The notes below the pieces were generated by a model. It saw only the letters and a program-made list of their open reading frames with translations, did not search any database and had not been told where the DNA came from. A DNA stretch of 13,111 bases from Bifidobacteriaceae bacterium. GTDB taxonomy: Bacteria; Actinomycetota; Actinomycetes; Actinomycetales; WQXJ01. The stretch's first letter is position 1. Every line of letters begins with the position of its first letter. The stretch spans positions 1 to 13,111 of the forward strand of contig JAITIG010000136.1 in NCBI GenBank assembly GCA_031279575.1. Direction: 5' to 3'. The position numbers and the translations under genes were made by a program. Of the stretch, positions 5,510-13,100 are shown piece by piece.

Positions 5510-8500
5510 ATGCAAACCAGTCCAAGCCTGCCGCCGTGGTTCGCGCCCGCCACCCGGGCGTGGTTCGCGGCCGCCTTCGCCGCGCCCACGGCCGTCCAAC
5601 TGGGCGCTTGGCAGGCGGTGCGGGAGCGGGCCCACGCGCTGGTGGTGGCCCCGACCGGCTCGGGCAAAACCTTGGCCGCCTTCCTTACGGCGATCGACCG
5701 GTTGATGTCGCAGCCGCCCCCCGCCGCCCCCGACGCGCGATGCCGCGTGGTTTACATTTCGCCCCTCAAGGCTTTGGCGGCGGACATCGAAAGGAACCTG
5801 CGGGCGCCGCTGGCGGGGATCTCGAATCAGCTCGCGGCGGCCGGCCGGCGGGTGCCGCAGGTGCGGGTGGGGGTGCGCACCGGGGACACGCCCGCGGCGG
5901 CGCGGCGCAACTTCGGCAAGAAGCCGCCGGACATTTTGATCACGACGCCTGAATCGCTCTTCCTGGTGTTGACCTCCGGCGCGCGGGCCGGGCTGGGCGG
6001 GGTGGACACGGTGATCTTGGATGAGGTCCACGCCTTGGCCGGGACCAAGCGCGGGGCGCACCTGGCTTTGTCCTTGGAGCGGTTGGACGCCCTGCTGGCG
6101 CGCCAGGCGCAGCGCATCGCGCTGTCCGCCACCGTGCGGCCCGCAGACGAGGTGGCCCGGTTTGTGGCGGGGGCGGCCGGCCCCGGCCGCCGGGGGGTCA
6201 CGGTGGTCCAGCCGCCCGCCTCCAAGGTGATCGATGTGGCGGTCAAGCTGCCGGTCGAAGACTTGGCCGACTTGGACCGGACCTGGGGCCCGGCCCTCCC
6301 CGGCGCGGCCGGCGGGGCGGGCGGCGCCGCGTCTGCGGCCGGGCCCGGCGGGGCGCGCGGCCGCGGTGGCGGGCCGGCTGGGCTGGGTGGCGCTGCGCCC
6401 GCGGCGGCGGGGTCGGCGGGCGGGCTCGGAGGTGGGCGCGTCCGGGGCGGCGCGGCGGGCGGGCGGCCGCCGCCGGTTTACGACGCCGGCTATGGGCGGA
6501 CCGACGGGTTGGCAGACCCGGCCGGCGGGCGCGCGGGCGGGCGGGCGGACCTGGCGGGGGGGCGGGCGGAGCCGGCGGGCGGGTTGGACCTGCCGGGGGA
6601 CGCGGCCGGGATGATTCGCGGCGGCTCGGTCTGGCCGCATGTCCACCAGGCGGTGGTGGACCACATCCTGGCGCACGATTCCACCTTGGTGTTCGCCAAC
6701 TCGCGCCGGGCGGCCGAGCGCCTGGCCGCCCGCGTCAACGAGGCCTACGAGGCCAGGTTGACAGGCCAGCTGCCGGACCCGGCGGCGGGGCGCGCCTCCG
6801 AGATGGTCTCGGGCGGCAACGCGGCCGCAGCGGTGGACTCCCAGATCGCCATGGCCCACCACGGCTCGATGAGCCGCGAGCGCCGCACCTGCATCGAGAA
6901 CCAGTTGAAGGCCGGGCAGCTGCCGGCCGTGATCGCCACCTCGTCGTTGGAGCTGGGCATCGACATGGGCGCCATCGACCTGGTGATCCAGGTCAGCGCG
7001 CCGCCGTCGGTGGCGGCCGGGCTGCAGCGGGTGGGGCGGGCCGGGCACCATGTCGGCGCGGTCAGCCGCGGCGTGGTCTACCCGGTGTTCCGGGGCGACC
7101 TGGTGCCCGCGGCCGTCACGGCCGCCCGCATGCGGGCCGGCCAGATCGAGGCGCTCCACATCCCGGCCAACCCGCTAGACGTGCTGGCCCAGCAGATCGT
7201 GGCCATGGTGGCGATGGACCCGTGGACGGCCCCGGACCTGGCGCGCCTGGTCAGGGGCGCGGCGCCGTTCGAGCACCTGGGCGAGCGCTCCTTCGAGGCC
7301 GTCCTCGACATGCTGGCCGGCAAGTACCCCTCAGCCGATTTCGCCGAGCTCAAACCCCGCATCGTGTGGGACCGGGCCAGCGGCCAACTCGCCCCCCGGC
7401 CTGGCGCCGCCTACCTGGCGCGGGTGTCCGGCGGCACCATCCCCGACCGCGGCGTCTACGGCGTCTACCTGGCGGGCGAGCGGGCCGACCCGAAAAGCGC
7501 CAAACGGGTTGGCGACTTGGACGAGGAGATGGTTTACGAGTCCCGGGTGGGCGACACCTTCACGCTCGGCTCCTCGACCTGGCGCATCCAGCAGATCACG
7601 CCGAACGCCGTCTATGTCACGCCCGCGCCCGGGCTGCCCGGCCGCTTCCCCTTCTGGCATGGCGACGCGCCGGGCCGCCCGGCCGAGTTGGGGGCCGCCA
7701 TCGGCGCTTTCATCAGGCAGATCGGCGCTTTGGCCGCCCCCGAGGCGGAGCGTCAGCTGGAGGCGGGCGGCCTGGACGCTTGGGCGGCGGCCAACCTGGT
7801 GGCCTACCTCCAAGAGCAGCGCGAGGCCACCGGCGCCCTGCCGGACGACCGCACCATTGTGGTCGAGCGCTTCCCCGACGAGTTGGGCGACACCCGCGTC
7901 ATGGTCCACTCGGTGTGGGGCGCGCCGGTCAACGGCGCCTGGGCGGCCGTGCTGGCGGCCCGCATCCAGCAGCGCTACGGGCTGGACGCCCAGGTCATGC
8001 AAGCCGATGACGGCATCATGCTGCGCCTGCCGGACACCGCGCCAGAAGCCCAGTTGGATCTCCTGTTGCCGCCCGATGACGTGCCCGCCGCCGTGACCGC
8101 CGCCGTCACCGGGACGGGGCGGTTCGCGGCCCGCTTCCGGGAGGCGGCCGCGCGGGCGCTGGTCTTGCCCCGGCGCGGCCCGGACAAGCGCCAGCCGCTG
8201 TGGCAGCAGCGCCACCGAGCCCAGCAGCTGCTGGAGGTGGCCTCGAAGTTCAGCGATTTCCCGCTGGTCATGGAGGCGATCCGGGAAACCGTCCAGGAAG
8301 ACTTCGACGTGGCCGGCCTGACGGATCTGATGCGGCGCCTCGAGCAGCGCCAGGTGCGGCTGGTGGAGGTGGCGACGCCCTCGGCCTCGCCCTTCGCGGG
8401 CACGGTCGCGTTCGGTTACACGGCCCAGTTCTTGTACGACGGCGATGCCCCGCTGGCCGAGCGGCGGGCCGCGGCGCTGAGCCTGGACCCGGCCATGCTG

Positions 8501-10744
8501 GCCGAGTTGCTGGGCGCGGGCCCGGCCAGCGACCTGGCCGAACTGCTGGACCCGGCGGTGGTCAAGGCGATGGACGCGGAACTGGCCCGCACCACGCCGG
8601 AGCGCCGCGCCCGCTCGGCTGAGGCGCTAGCAGACCTGCTGCGGGAGCTGGGCCCGCTGGGCGCGGCCCGGTTGGAGGAATCGACCGCGGGCCCGTGGCG
8701 CCAGTGGGTGGGGGAGTTGGCCGCCGCCCGGCGCGTCATCGAGATCCGTTTGGCGGGCCAGACGCGCTGGGCGGTGGCGGAGGACGCGGCGGCTTTGCGC
8801 GACGGCTTGGGCGTGGCGCTGCCGCCGGGTCTGCCGGAGGCGCTGCTGGCCCCGGCAAGCGACCCTTTGGGCTCGTTGACCAGGCGTTATATGCGCCACC
8901 ATGGGCCGTTCAAAGCTGCCGACCTGGCTGCGGACTTCGGCTTGGGGGCGGCTGTGGCGCAGCGCGAGCTTGACGCCCTGGCGCGCCAGGGGCTGGCCCG
9001 GCGGGGCCGGCTGCGACCCCTCGGCGCCGCCCGCCCGGGCGGGCCGCCTGCCACCTTGGACCCAGCCGCAGCCGGCCCGGCTGGGGCGGGCGCGGGCGGT
9101 GGCGCCGCCGGGAAGATGGCCGGCCCGGCCGGGCTTGGCCAGTCCAGCGGCGATCCGAGCGGGGCGGGCGCAGACGGCGGCGGCCCGGGCGGCGGCCCCC
9201 CAAGGGAGATGGCCGGCCTGGCCGGGGTAGGTCATTCCAGCGGCGATCCGGGCCAGGCGGGAGCAACCGCCACCGGGCAGATAGCCGGCCCGGCCGGTTC
9301 TCCTGGCGCGGCGGCCGCCTGGGATGCCTCCGGCAGCGATTACTGCGATCCCGAGATTCTGACGCGGCTGCGCCGCCGCTCGCTGGCCGCCCTGCGGCGC
9401 GAGGTGGAGCCGGTCGAGGGCCGCGTCTTGGGCGCTTTCGCGCCGATTTGGCAGCAGATCGGCCGTCTCAAGGGGGCCGATGGCGTGCTGGCGGCGGTCG
9501 AGGCCCTGGCTGGGGCGGCGGTGCCCGCCTCGGCGGTGGAGTCGCTGATTCTGCCCGCCCGGGTGGTGGATTACAGGCCGGCGGCGTTGGACGAGTTGAT
9601 CACCGCCGGCGATGTGGCCTGGGTGGGCGAGGGCAAGACCGCCGCCGCCGATGGCGCCATCCGGTTGTTGGCCACCTCCACGGACGATGCCGTGCTGGCC
9701 GAGGCCGAGCCGCCGCCGGCCGGCTCGGCCGGAGCCGAGTTGCTGGAAACGCTGCGCGGCGGCGGCGCCTTTTTGCCCTTCGAGCTGGCCGAGCGGCTGG
9801 GCCTGGAGCAGAGCGCGCCAGAGTTGCGGGCCGCCTTGTGGGAGCTGGTGTGGGGCGGCTGGGTGACAGCCGACTCATTTGGGCCGCTGCGCGCCTTCCT
9901 GGCCGGCGGCCGCACCGCCCACCGCGTCGCCCGCCGCCCCCCGCGAGCCCGAACCCTAACCGCCCGAGCCCTAGCCGCCGGCCTAGAGGCCGGCCCGGGG
10001 TTGGCGCAGGCCAGCGGGCGGGCGCGTTGGGCGGGCGGGGCCAGGGCGGCGCCGCCCCCGCCCGAGCTGGCGGCCAGGTGGGCCTTGGCCCCGACCCCGG
10101 CCGCCCACCTAGAGGCTTTGCCGCCGGAGAGGCGCCTGGCGGCCACCGCCAGCGCCTTGCTGGAGCGCTACGGCGTGGTGACGCGCGGCTCGGCGGCCTC
10201 CGAGACCAGCTTCGCCCAGCTTTACCCGGTGCTGAGCGCGCTGGAAGAGTCCGGGGCGATCCGCCGGGGCTACTTTGTGGAGCATTTGGGCGGGTCGCAG
10301 TTCGCCTTGCCCGCCGCCCCCGACCAACTCCGGGCGGCGGCCGAATCCCAGGGCGCGCTGGCTTTGGCGGCAACCGACCCGGCCAACCCCTACGGCGCGG
10401 CGCTGCCTTGGCCGGACCACCCCGGAACCCACCGCCCGGGGCGCGTGGCGGGCGGCATCGTGCTCCTGGTCGATGGCCGCCTGGTGTTCTACTTGGAGCG
10501 CGGCGGCCGCACCGCGCTGTCCTTCGCCGAGGCGACCGAGGCCGGCCGGGCCCGCCTGGGGCGAGCCGCCCGCGCCTTGGCCGAGGCGGTGGACAGGGGC
10601 GGCATCGGCTCCCTGAAGGTGGCGCGCCTGGACGGCGAGGACGCCCTGAGCGCCCACGCCCGCCTGGACGGCGCCGCCGAGGCCCTGCTGGCAGCCGGCT
10701 TCGCCGTCACCCCCTCAGGCCTAACCAAACGCCCACCCCGATAA
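5510..10744 (+). CDS. lhr: Lhr-type ATP-dependent DNA/RNA helicase with two low-complexity insertions
   Basis: Large superfamily 2 helicase, a 3'-5' translocase linked to DNA repair in mycobacteria; 1744 aa. RecA1 carries Walker A APTGSGKT (Lys53), DEVH at 171-174 and SAT at 206-208. RecA2 carries the SSLELGIDMG segment and motif VI QRVGRAGH at 506-513. The Lhr-specific winged-helix and beta-barrel core follows, then a long C-terminal region with a winged helix near 1126-1170 and the end motifs ERYGVVTRG, RGYFVEHLGGSQFALP and GRLVFYLERGGRT typical of full-length Lhr. E. coli Lhr has about 1538 residues; the excess here matches two insertions, a Gly/Ala/Arg tract at about 260-370 before RecA2, and a Gly/Ala/Pro tract at about 1175-1272 containing a 31-residue duplication. 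The ATG at 5510 is preferred because a promoter lies just upstream; in-frame GTG 5501 is an alternative. In M. tuberculosis a Nei-type glycosylase gene follows lhr; none is seen here. Confidence 0.96.
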   Translation: MQTSPSLPPWFAPATRAWFAAAFAAPTAVQLGAWQAVRERAHALVVAPTGSGKTLAAFLTAIDRLMSQPPPAAPDARCRVVYISPLKALAADIERNLRAPLAGISNQLAAAGRRVPQVRVGVRTGDTPAAARRNFGKKPPDILITTPESLFLVLTSGARAGLGGVDTVILDEVHALAGTKRGAHLALSLERLDALLARQAQRIALSATVRPADEVARFVAGAAGPGRRGVTVVQPPASKVIDVAVKLPVEDLADLDRTWGPALPGAAGGAGGAASAAGPGGARGRGGGPAGLGGAAPAAAGSAGGLGGGRVRGGAAGGRPPPVYDAGYGRTDGLADPAGGRAGGRADLAGGRAEPAGGLDLPGDAAGMIRGGSVWPHVHQAVVDHILAHDSTLVFANSRRAAERLAARVNEAYEARLTGQLPDPAAGRASEMVSGGNAAAAVDSQIAMAHHGSMSRERRTCIENQLKAGQLPAVIATSSLELGIDMGAIDLVIQVSAPPSVAAGLQRVGRAGHHVGAVSRGVVYPVFRGDLVPAAVTAARMRAGQIEALHIPANPLDVLAQQIVAMVAMDPWTAPDLARLVRGAAPFEHLGERSFEAVLDMLAGKYPSADFAELKPRIVWDRASGQLAPRPGAAYLARVSGGTIPDRGVYGVYLAGERADPKSAKRVGDLDEEMVYESRVGDTFTLGSSTWRIQQITPNAVYVTPAPGLPGRFPFWHGDAPGRPAELGAAIGAFIRQIGALAAPEAERQLEAGGLDAWAAANLVAYLQEQREATGALPDDRTIVVERFPDELGDTRVMVHSVWGAPVNGAWAAVLAARIQQRYGLDAQVMQADDGIMLRLPDTAPEAQLDLLLPPDDVPAAVTAAVTGTGRFAARFREAAARALVLPRRGPDKRQPLWQQRHRAQQLLEVASKFSDFPLVMEAIRETVQEDFDVAGLTDLMRRLEQRQVRLVEVATPSASPFAGTVAFGYTAQFLYDGDAPLAERRAAALSLDPAMLAELLGAGPASDLAELLDPAVVKAMDAELARTTPERRARSAEALADLLRELGPLGAARLEESTAGPWRQWVGELAAARRVIEIRLAGQTRWAVAEDAAALRDGLGVALPPGLPEALLAPASDPLGSLTRRYMRHHGPFKAADLAADFGLGAAVAQRELDALARQGLARRGRLRPLGAARPGGPPATLDPAAAGPAGAGAGGGAAGKMAGPAGLGQSSGDPSGAGADGGGPGGGPPREMAGLAGVGHSSGDPGQAGATATGQIAGPAGSPGAAAAWDASGSDYCDPEILTRLRRRSLAALRREVEPVEGRVLGAFAPIWQQIGRLKGADGVLAAVEALAGAAVPASAVESLILPARVVDYRPAALDELITAGDVAWVGEGKTAAADGAIRLLATSTDDAVLAEAEPPPAGSAGAELLETLRGGGAFLPFELAERLGLEQSAPELRAALWELVWGGWVTADSFGPLRAFLAGGRTAHRVARRPPRARTLTARALAAGLEAGPGLAQASGRARWAGGARAAPPPPELAARWALAPTPAAHLEALPPERRLAATASALLERYGVVTRGSAASETSFAQLYPVLSALEESGAIRRGYFVEHLGGSQFALPAAPDQLRAAAESQGALALAATDPANPYGAALPWPDHPGTHRPGRVAGGIVLLVDGRLVFYLERGGRTALSFAEATEAGRARLGRAARALAEAVDRGGIGSLKVARLDGEDALSAHARLDGAAEALLAAGFAVTPSGLTKRPPR
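9113..9293 (+). repeat. lhr: In-frame 93-bp duplication inside lhr
   Basis: The coding sequence for (K/E)MAG(P/L)AG(L/V)G(Q/H)SSGDP occurs twice, with its ATG codons at 9116 and 9209, 93 bp (31 codons) apart. A partial third copy (QIAGPAG) has its ATA codon at 9281. The reading frame is kept throughout, so the insertion grew by tandem duplication without breaking the helicase. Confidence 0.8.
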
Positions 10745-10821
10745 CCCAGCCCGCGCCGGGTCCCAGCTGGACGGCGGGTGTGGGCGGGGGCGAGACCACC
10801 CGGGCCCCGGCCGGCCCGCGC
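10745..10821. other. Spacer after lhr, native high-GC side of the composition boundary
   Basis: Extremely G/C-rich, with short hairpins such as CCCG-CGC-CGGG soon after the lhr stop and overlapping GGCC/GGCGC palindromes. These may help end lhr transcription, but no T tract follows. Near 10822-10835 the sequence abruptly becomes richer in A and T, which I take as the edge of the cassette to the right. Confidence 0.35.
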
Positions 10822-10929
10822 CGGCGCAGGACAACTAACAATGCCAACCCCCGCCCGCCGAATTTGACGTAGACCCGCATCCACGGTCTCAAGCTCGGTG
10901 ACAGTCAGGTCCAGTTCACGCTTCTTCAT
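10822..10929 (-). pseudogene. Small ORF with RiPP-leader-like start, probably truncated
   Basis: ATG at 10929 begins MKKRELDLTVTELETVDAG. The AGGGGG at the 3' end of the MerR gene is a Shine-Dalgarno about 9 nt upstream, and the MerR stop lies only 6 nt before the ATG, so translation looks coupled. The polar, acidic start with an ELETVDA block resembles leader peptides of some actinobacterial RiPP precursors (daptide-like, from memory). After about 36 residues (ending near VSCPAP) the DNA turns into very GC-rich native sequence, and the open frame runs antisense into lhr with a formal stop only at 10489, which suggests the true 3' end was lost. A second minus-strand frame (from 10892) reads MRVYVKFGGRGLALLVVL, which could be a core displaced by a frameshift. 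The alternative is a chance extension of the operon. No modification enzymes are in view. Confidence 0.4.
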
Positions 10930-10935
10930 GGGGTT

Positions 10936-11766
10936 TCACCCCCTCTCAGATTCTCCGGATGCGGCAGCGAGCGGCGCATCGCTTGGCTGTTGCTGCTCCG
11001 CGTAGGCGGCGAGGGCCCCTGCGGATCTTCGCACCACTTCCCTCTGTTTGCCGTTGAGGCCAGTTTCCACGAGCGAAGACAGGATCTGGTCGATGGGCGC
11101 GGCGCTGTCCCACCCGACGATGCCTTGGTCTCGGAGACAGGAGTCGTACAGGTCCGTCAAGGTTTGGGTGAACTCTGCGGCCAAAGAGTCGACTTCGCCC
11201 TCGGTTGCGTCGGGGCCAATGTCCGCGAGGGCGGCGTCGAGTTCGGCGGCGCGGCGCGCAGCCGGACTAGAGGTGAGAGCCTCAAGCATCTGACGGGCCA
11301 TCTCGGAGTCTCGCTCAGTGCCGAGCCCGCCGACCACTTCGACCAGCATCTTCTCCGCCTCGATGGCCTCGTCCGCCTCACCTAGCGCTCGCAGAGCGGC
11401 GATGTGGCGGGCGAATTCGGGGAGAACATCGATCGGAGCGTTCTCTTGACGAATCGCCGCTATGGCGCGTCGTTGGGCACGTAACTCGGAGATCTGGTCA
11501 GCTAACGCCCGGTCCAAGTCGCGGAGAATACTTTCAGCGTCCGAGCTCTCAGGGTTGTCGACGATTTCACGCACTTGGTCCAAAGCGAGACCGAGCCCGG
11601 CCAAACGCTTGATCCGGATGAGTCGAAGGACATGCTCTGCCTCATAGATCCGATAACCGCCGTAAGTGCGCTCGGGCTCCTCCAGAAGACCGATCTGATG
11701 GTAGTGACGCAAGGTCCTCACTGTGACGCCGACAAGGTCGGCGAGTTGTTTGCTGGTGAATTCCAT
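10936..11766 (-). CDS. MerR-family transcriptional regulator
   Basis: DNA-binding regulator of 276 aa, likely controlling the efflux pump gene upstream of it. The N-terminal winged helix-turn-helix is clear: FTSKQLADLVGV (3-14), TVRTLRHYHQIGLL (15-28) and GGYRIY in the wing (36-41), followed by a dimerisation helix around 76-107. Residues 112-260 form a long, mostly helical C-terminal region that presumably senses the effector. Only one cysteine (Cys210) is present, so it is not a metal-thiol MerR sensor; an organic or drug-like ligand fits better. ATG 11766 is preferred because MEFTSKQLA is where MerR proteins normally begin; ATG 11799 would add 11 residues overlapping the pump gene. The 13-nt gap to the pump stop contains the AGTAGGGGG ribosome-binding sequence. 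Codon use is noticeably less G/C-biased than in lhr or ftsK, suggesting acquisition. Confidence 0.93.
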   Translation of the reverse strand: MEFTSKQLADLVGVTVRTLRHYHQIGLLEEPERTYGGYRIYEAEHVLRLIRIKRLAGLGLALDQVREIVDNPESSDAESILRDLDRALADQISELRAQRRAIAAIRQENAPIDVLPEFARHIAALRALGEADEAIEAEKMLVEVVGGLGTERDSEMARQMLEALTSSPAARRAAELDAALADIGPDATEGEVDSLAAEFTQTLTDLYDSCLRDQGIVGWDSAAPIDQILSSLVETGLNGKQREVVRRSAGALAAYAEQQQPSDAPLAAASGESERG

Positions 11767-11779
11767 CCCGGTCGACCCC

Positions 11780-13033
11780 CTACTTGGCTTCTGCCGCATC
11801 GCGGGTCAACGACGGCGGCGGTTGTTCGCCGGACAGCGCGCGGCGCCTGAGGGAAGGGCTTGCCAGCGTCGCCACGAGAGCGCAGGTGAGCAAGCCGGCG
11901 AGTGCGACAGCGGCGCCCCGCACTCCTGTGTTGTCGATCAGCACTGCCGCTCCCATCGTCACGAACGGCGCCAAACCCATGGTGAGCGCGTTCTGATTCC
12001 CCAAGACCCTACCCCGCATCGCCGCTGGCGAATGATCCAGGGTCAGTGACGCCAAGAGCGCGGACAGCGCTCCAGTGCCGACGCCGATCACTCCTGCGGA
12101 CAAGACGATCAGCGGGAACGCGGGTATGGCGGAGAGCGCCCAGGCCCCGGCCGCTACCGCAGCTGAGCCCACTGCTAGTGTCACCCGCGCGTTCAGCCGT
12201 TGGTGCGCAGCGGCGTAGATCCCAGCCCCGACGAGCGTTCCGACGATGATTGCGCACAGCGTGAGGCCGATCCGGCCCGGTTGTCCCTCCTGTGTGAAAT
12301 GGACCGGAAGCACGATTCCTTGAAATGCGGCGACCACCACTGCCACAGCGAGCCCAACGGCCGTCACGGCCCGCAAAGTCGGGTTTCCGAACAAGAGGTA
12401 GCGCGCCCCAGCTATGAACTCAACCAGCGCCGGGCCCGTCCCGGGACCAGGTGAGGCCGCGGGTTGGCACACGTTGTGGGGCACCGCGAGCATTGACAAA
12501 CCGGCAAGGGCGGACGTAGCGGCCGTCACCCACAAGGCTGCCGCGGGCGTCACCGTCACGAGGAGCACGCTGGCGAGCGCCGGGCCCGCGAGCATAGAAA
12601 CAGAAGACAGAGCCTCCCGCACTCCGATCAGCCGCTCCTTCTGGGTGCCGGTGATCCGCGTCAATTCGGGAACAAGCGCCTCCCTCGCGGTGAGCGCGGG
12701 CACGTCTCCGAGCGCTGACAGTGCGCCGAAGGCCGCGAACCAACCCGTCGTAAGGCCATTAGTGGCCGCTACGATCGGAAGAGCGGCGACCGCAACCGCC
12801 GAAATGACGTCACCGGCGATCGCCGCCGTTCTGCGATTAACACGGTCCAGCACCACGCCTCCGGCGGCCGCCGCGACAAACTGGGGAAGCCCAGTCGCTA
12901 ACGCCACCACGCCAGCCGACAAGACCGAGCCCGTGGTCATTAGAACCAGAACCGGCAGGATGACCGCACACAAGGAGTTGCCCAGCGCCGAGAGGGATGC
13001 CGAGGCCAAATACGCAGCTTCTGAACGTTTCAT
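11780..13033 (-). CDS. MFS efflux transporter (macrolide-efflux/EntS-like type)
   Basis: Inner-membrane proton-driven exporter of 417 aa with about 12 hydrophobic segments. The first helix starts at SEAAYLASASLSALG. The 2-3 loop motif A is degenerate but present, GGVVLDRVNRR at 58-68, and its C-terminal-half counterpart is SPAAMRGRVLG (335-345). ALSALGDVPALTARE (104-118) is typical of this drug or siderophore exporter subfamily. The start is ATG 13033 (MKRSEAAYL); a TTG at 13042 would add three residues. No Shine-Dalgarno is evident. It forms an operon with the MerR gene downstream, and a dyad with TTGACT lies 15-38 nt upstream of the ATG, so induction by a MerR ligand is likely. The substrate is unknown; a toxic small molecule or a peptide product is inferred from the arrangement. 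Lower G/C than the rest of the window fits horizontal transfer. Confidence 0.92.
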   Translation of the reverse strand: MKRSEAAYLASASLSALGNSLCAVILPVLVLMTTGSVLSAGVVALATGLPQFVAAAAGGVVLDRVNRRTAAIAGDVISAVAVAALPIVAATNGLTTGWFAAFGALSALGDVPALTAREALVPELTRITGTQKERLIGVREALSSVSMLAGPALASVLLVTVTPAAALWVTAATSALAGLSMLAVPHNVCQPAASPGPGTGPALVEFIAGARYLLFGNPTLRAVTAVGLAVAVVVAAFQGIVLPVHFTQEGQPGRIGLTLCAIIVGTLVGAGIYAAAHQRLNARVTLAVGSAAVAAGAWALSAIPAFPLIVLSAGVIGVGTGALSALLASLTLDHSPAAMRGRVLGNQNALTMGLAPFVTMGAAVLIDNTGVRGAAVALAGLLTCALVATLASPSLRRRALSGEQPPPSLTRDAAEAK

Positions 13034-13047
13034 GGTGGACAACCAAC

Positions 13048-13071
13048 ACTATGACGTAGGGTCGCAGTCAA
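13048..13071 (-). promoter_or_regulatory. Candidate MerR operator and promoter of the efflux operon
   Basis: On the plus strand ACTATGA (13048-13054) and TCGCAGT (13062-13068) form an imperfect dyad (5 of 7 pairs) around a 7-bp centre. On the minus strand TTGACT (13071-13066) overlaps its outer arm as a possible -35, and TGAC/GTCA are spaced by 11 bp. MerR proteins bind dyads within stretched promoter spacers. The -10 is unclear: TAGTGT at 13051-13046 gives only a 14-bp spacer, while a 19-bp spacer lands on TTGGTT. Confidence 0.4.
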
Positions 13072-13077
13072 CCCCAC

Positions 13078-13100
13078 GCCTACCGAAAGGCGCCGTAGGC
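13078..13100. repeat. Inverted repeat upstream of the efflux operon
   Basis: GCCTAC (13078-13083) pairs with GTAGGC (13095-13100) across an 11-nt loop that itself contains GGCGCC. It could be the terminator of a gene beyond the window, a further regulator site, or a boundary sequence of the cassette. Confidence 0.45.

Noticed and set aside
5394..5525. Upstream in-frame extension of the sugar kinase to 5525
   Set aside because: The added residues are low-complexity, are not part of the PfkB fold, and overlap the lhr start. The -10 element for ATG 5393 lies inside the extension.
5369..7159. Minus-strand open frame of 596 codons antisense to the first part of lhr
   Set aside because: It mirrors the lhr coding strand, has no recognisable motif, and would overlap both the kinase start and the lhr promoter.
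9448..10872. Plus-strand 474-codon open frame overlapping the end of lhr
   Set aside because: It is an out-of-frame reading of lhr, Arg/Gly/Pro-rich, while the lhr frame carries conserved C-terminal motifs through 10744.
11767..11799. Earlier MerR start at ATG 11799
   Set aside because: The MerR DNA-binding domain begins at MEFTSKQLA (11766), which has a ribosome-binding sequence in the 13-nt gap; the extension has no family counterpart.
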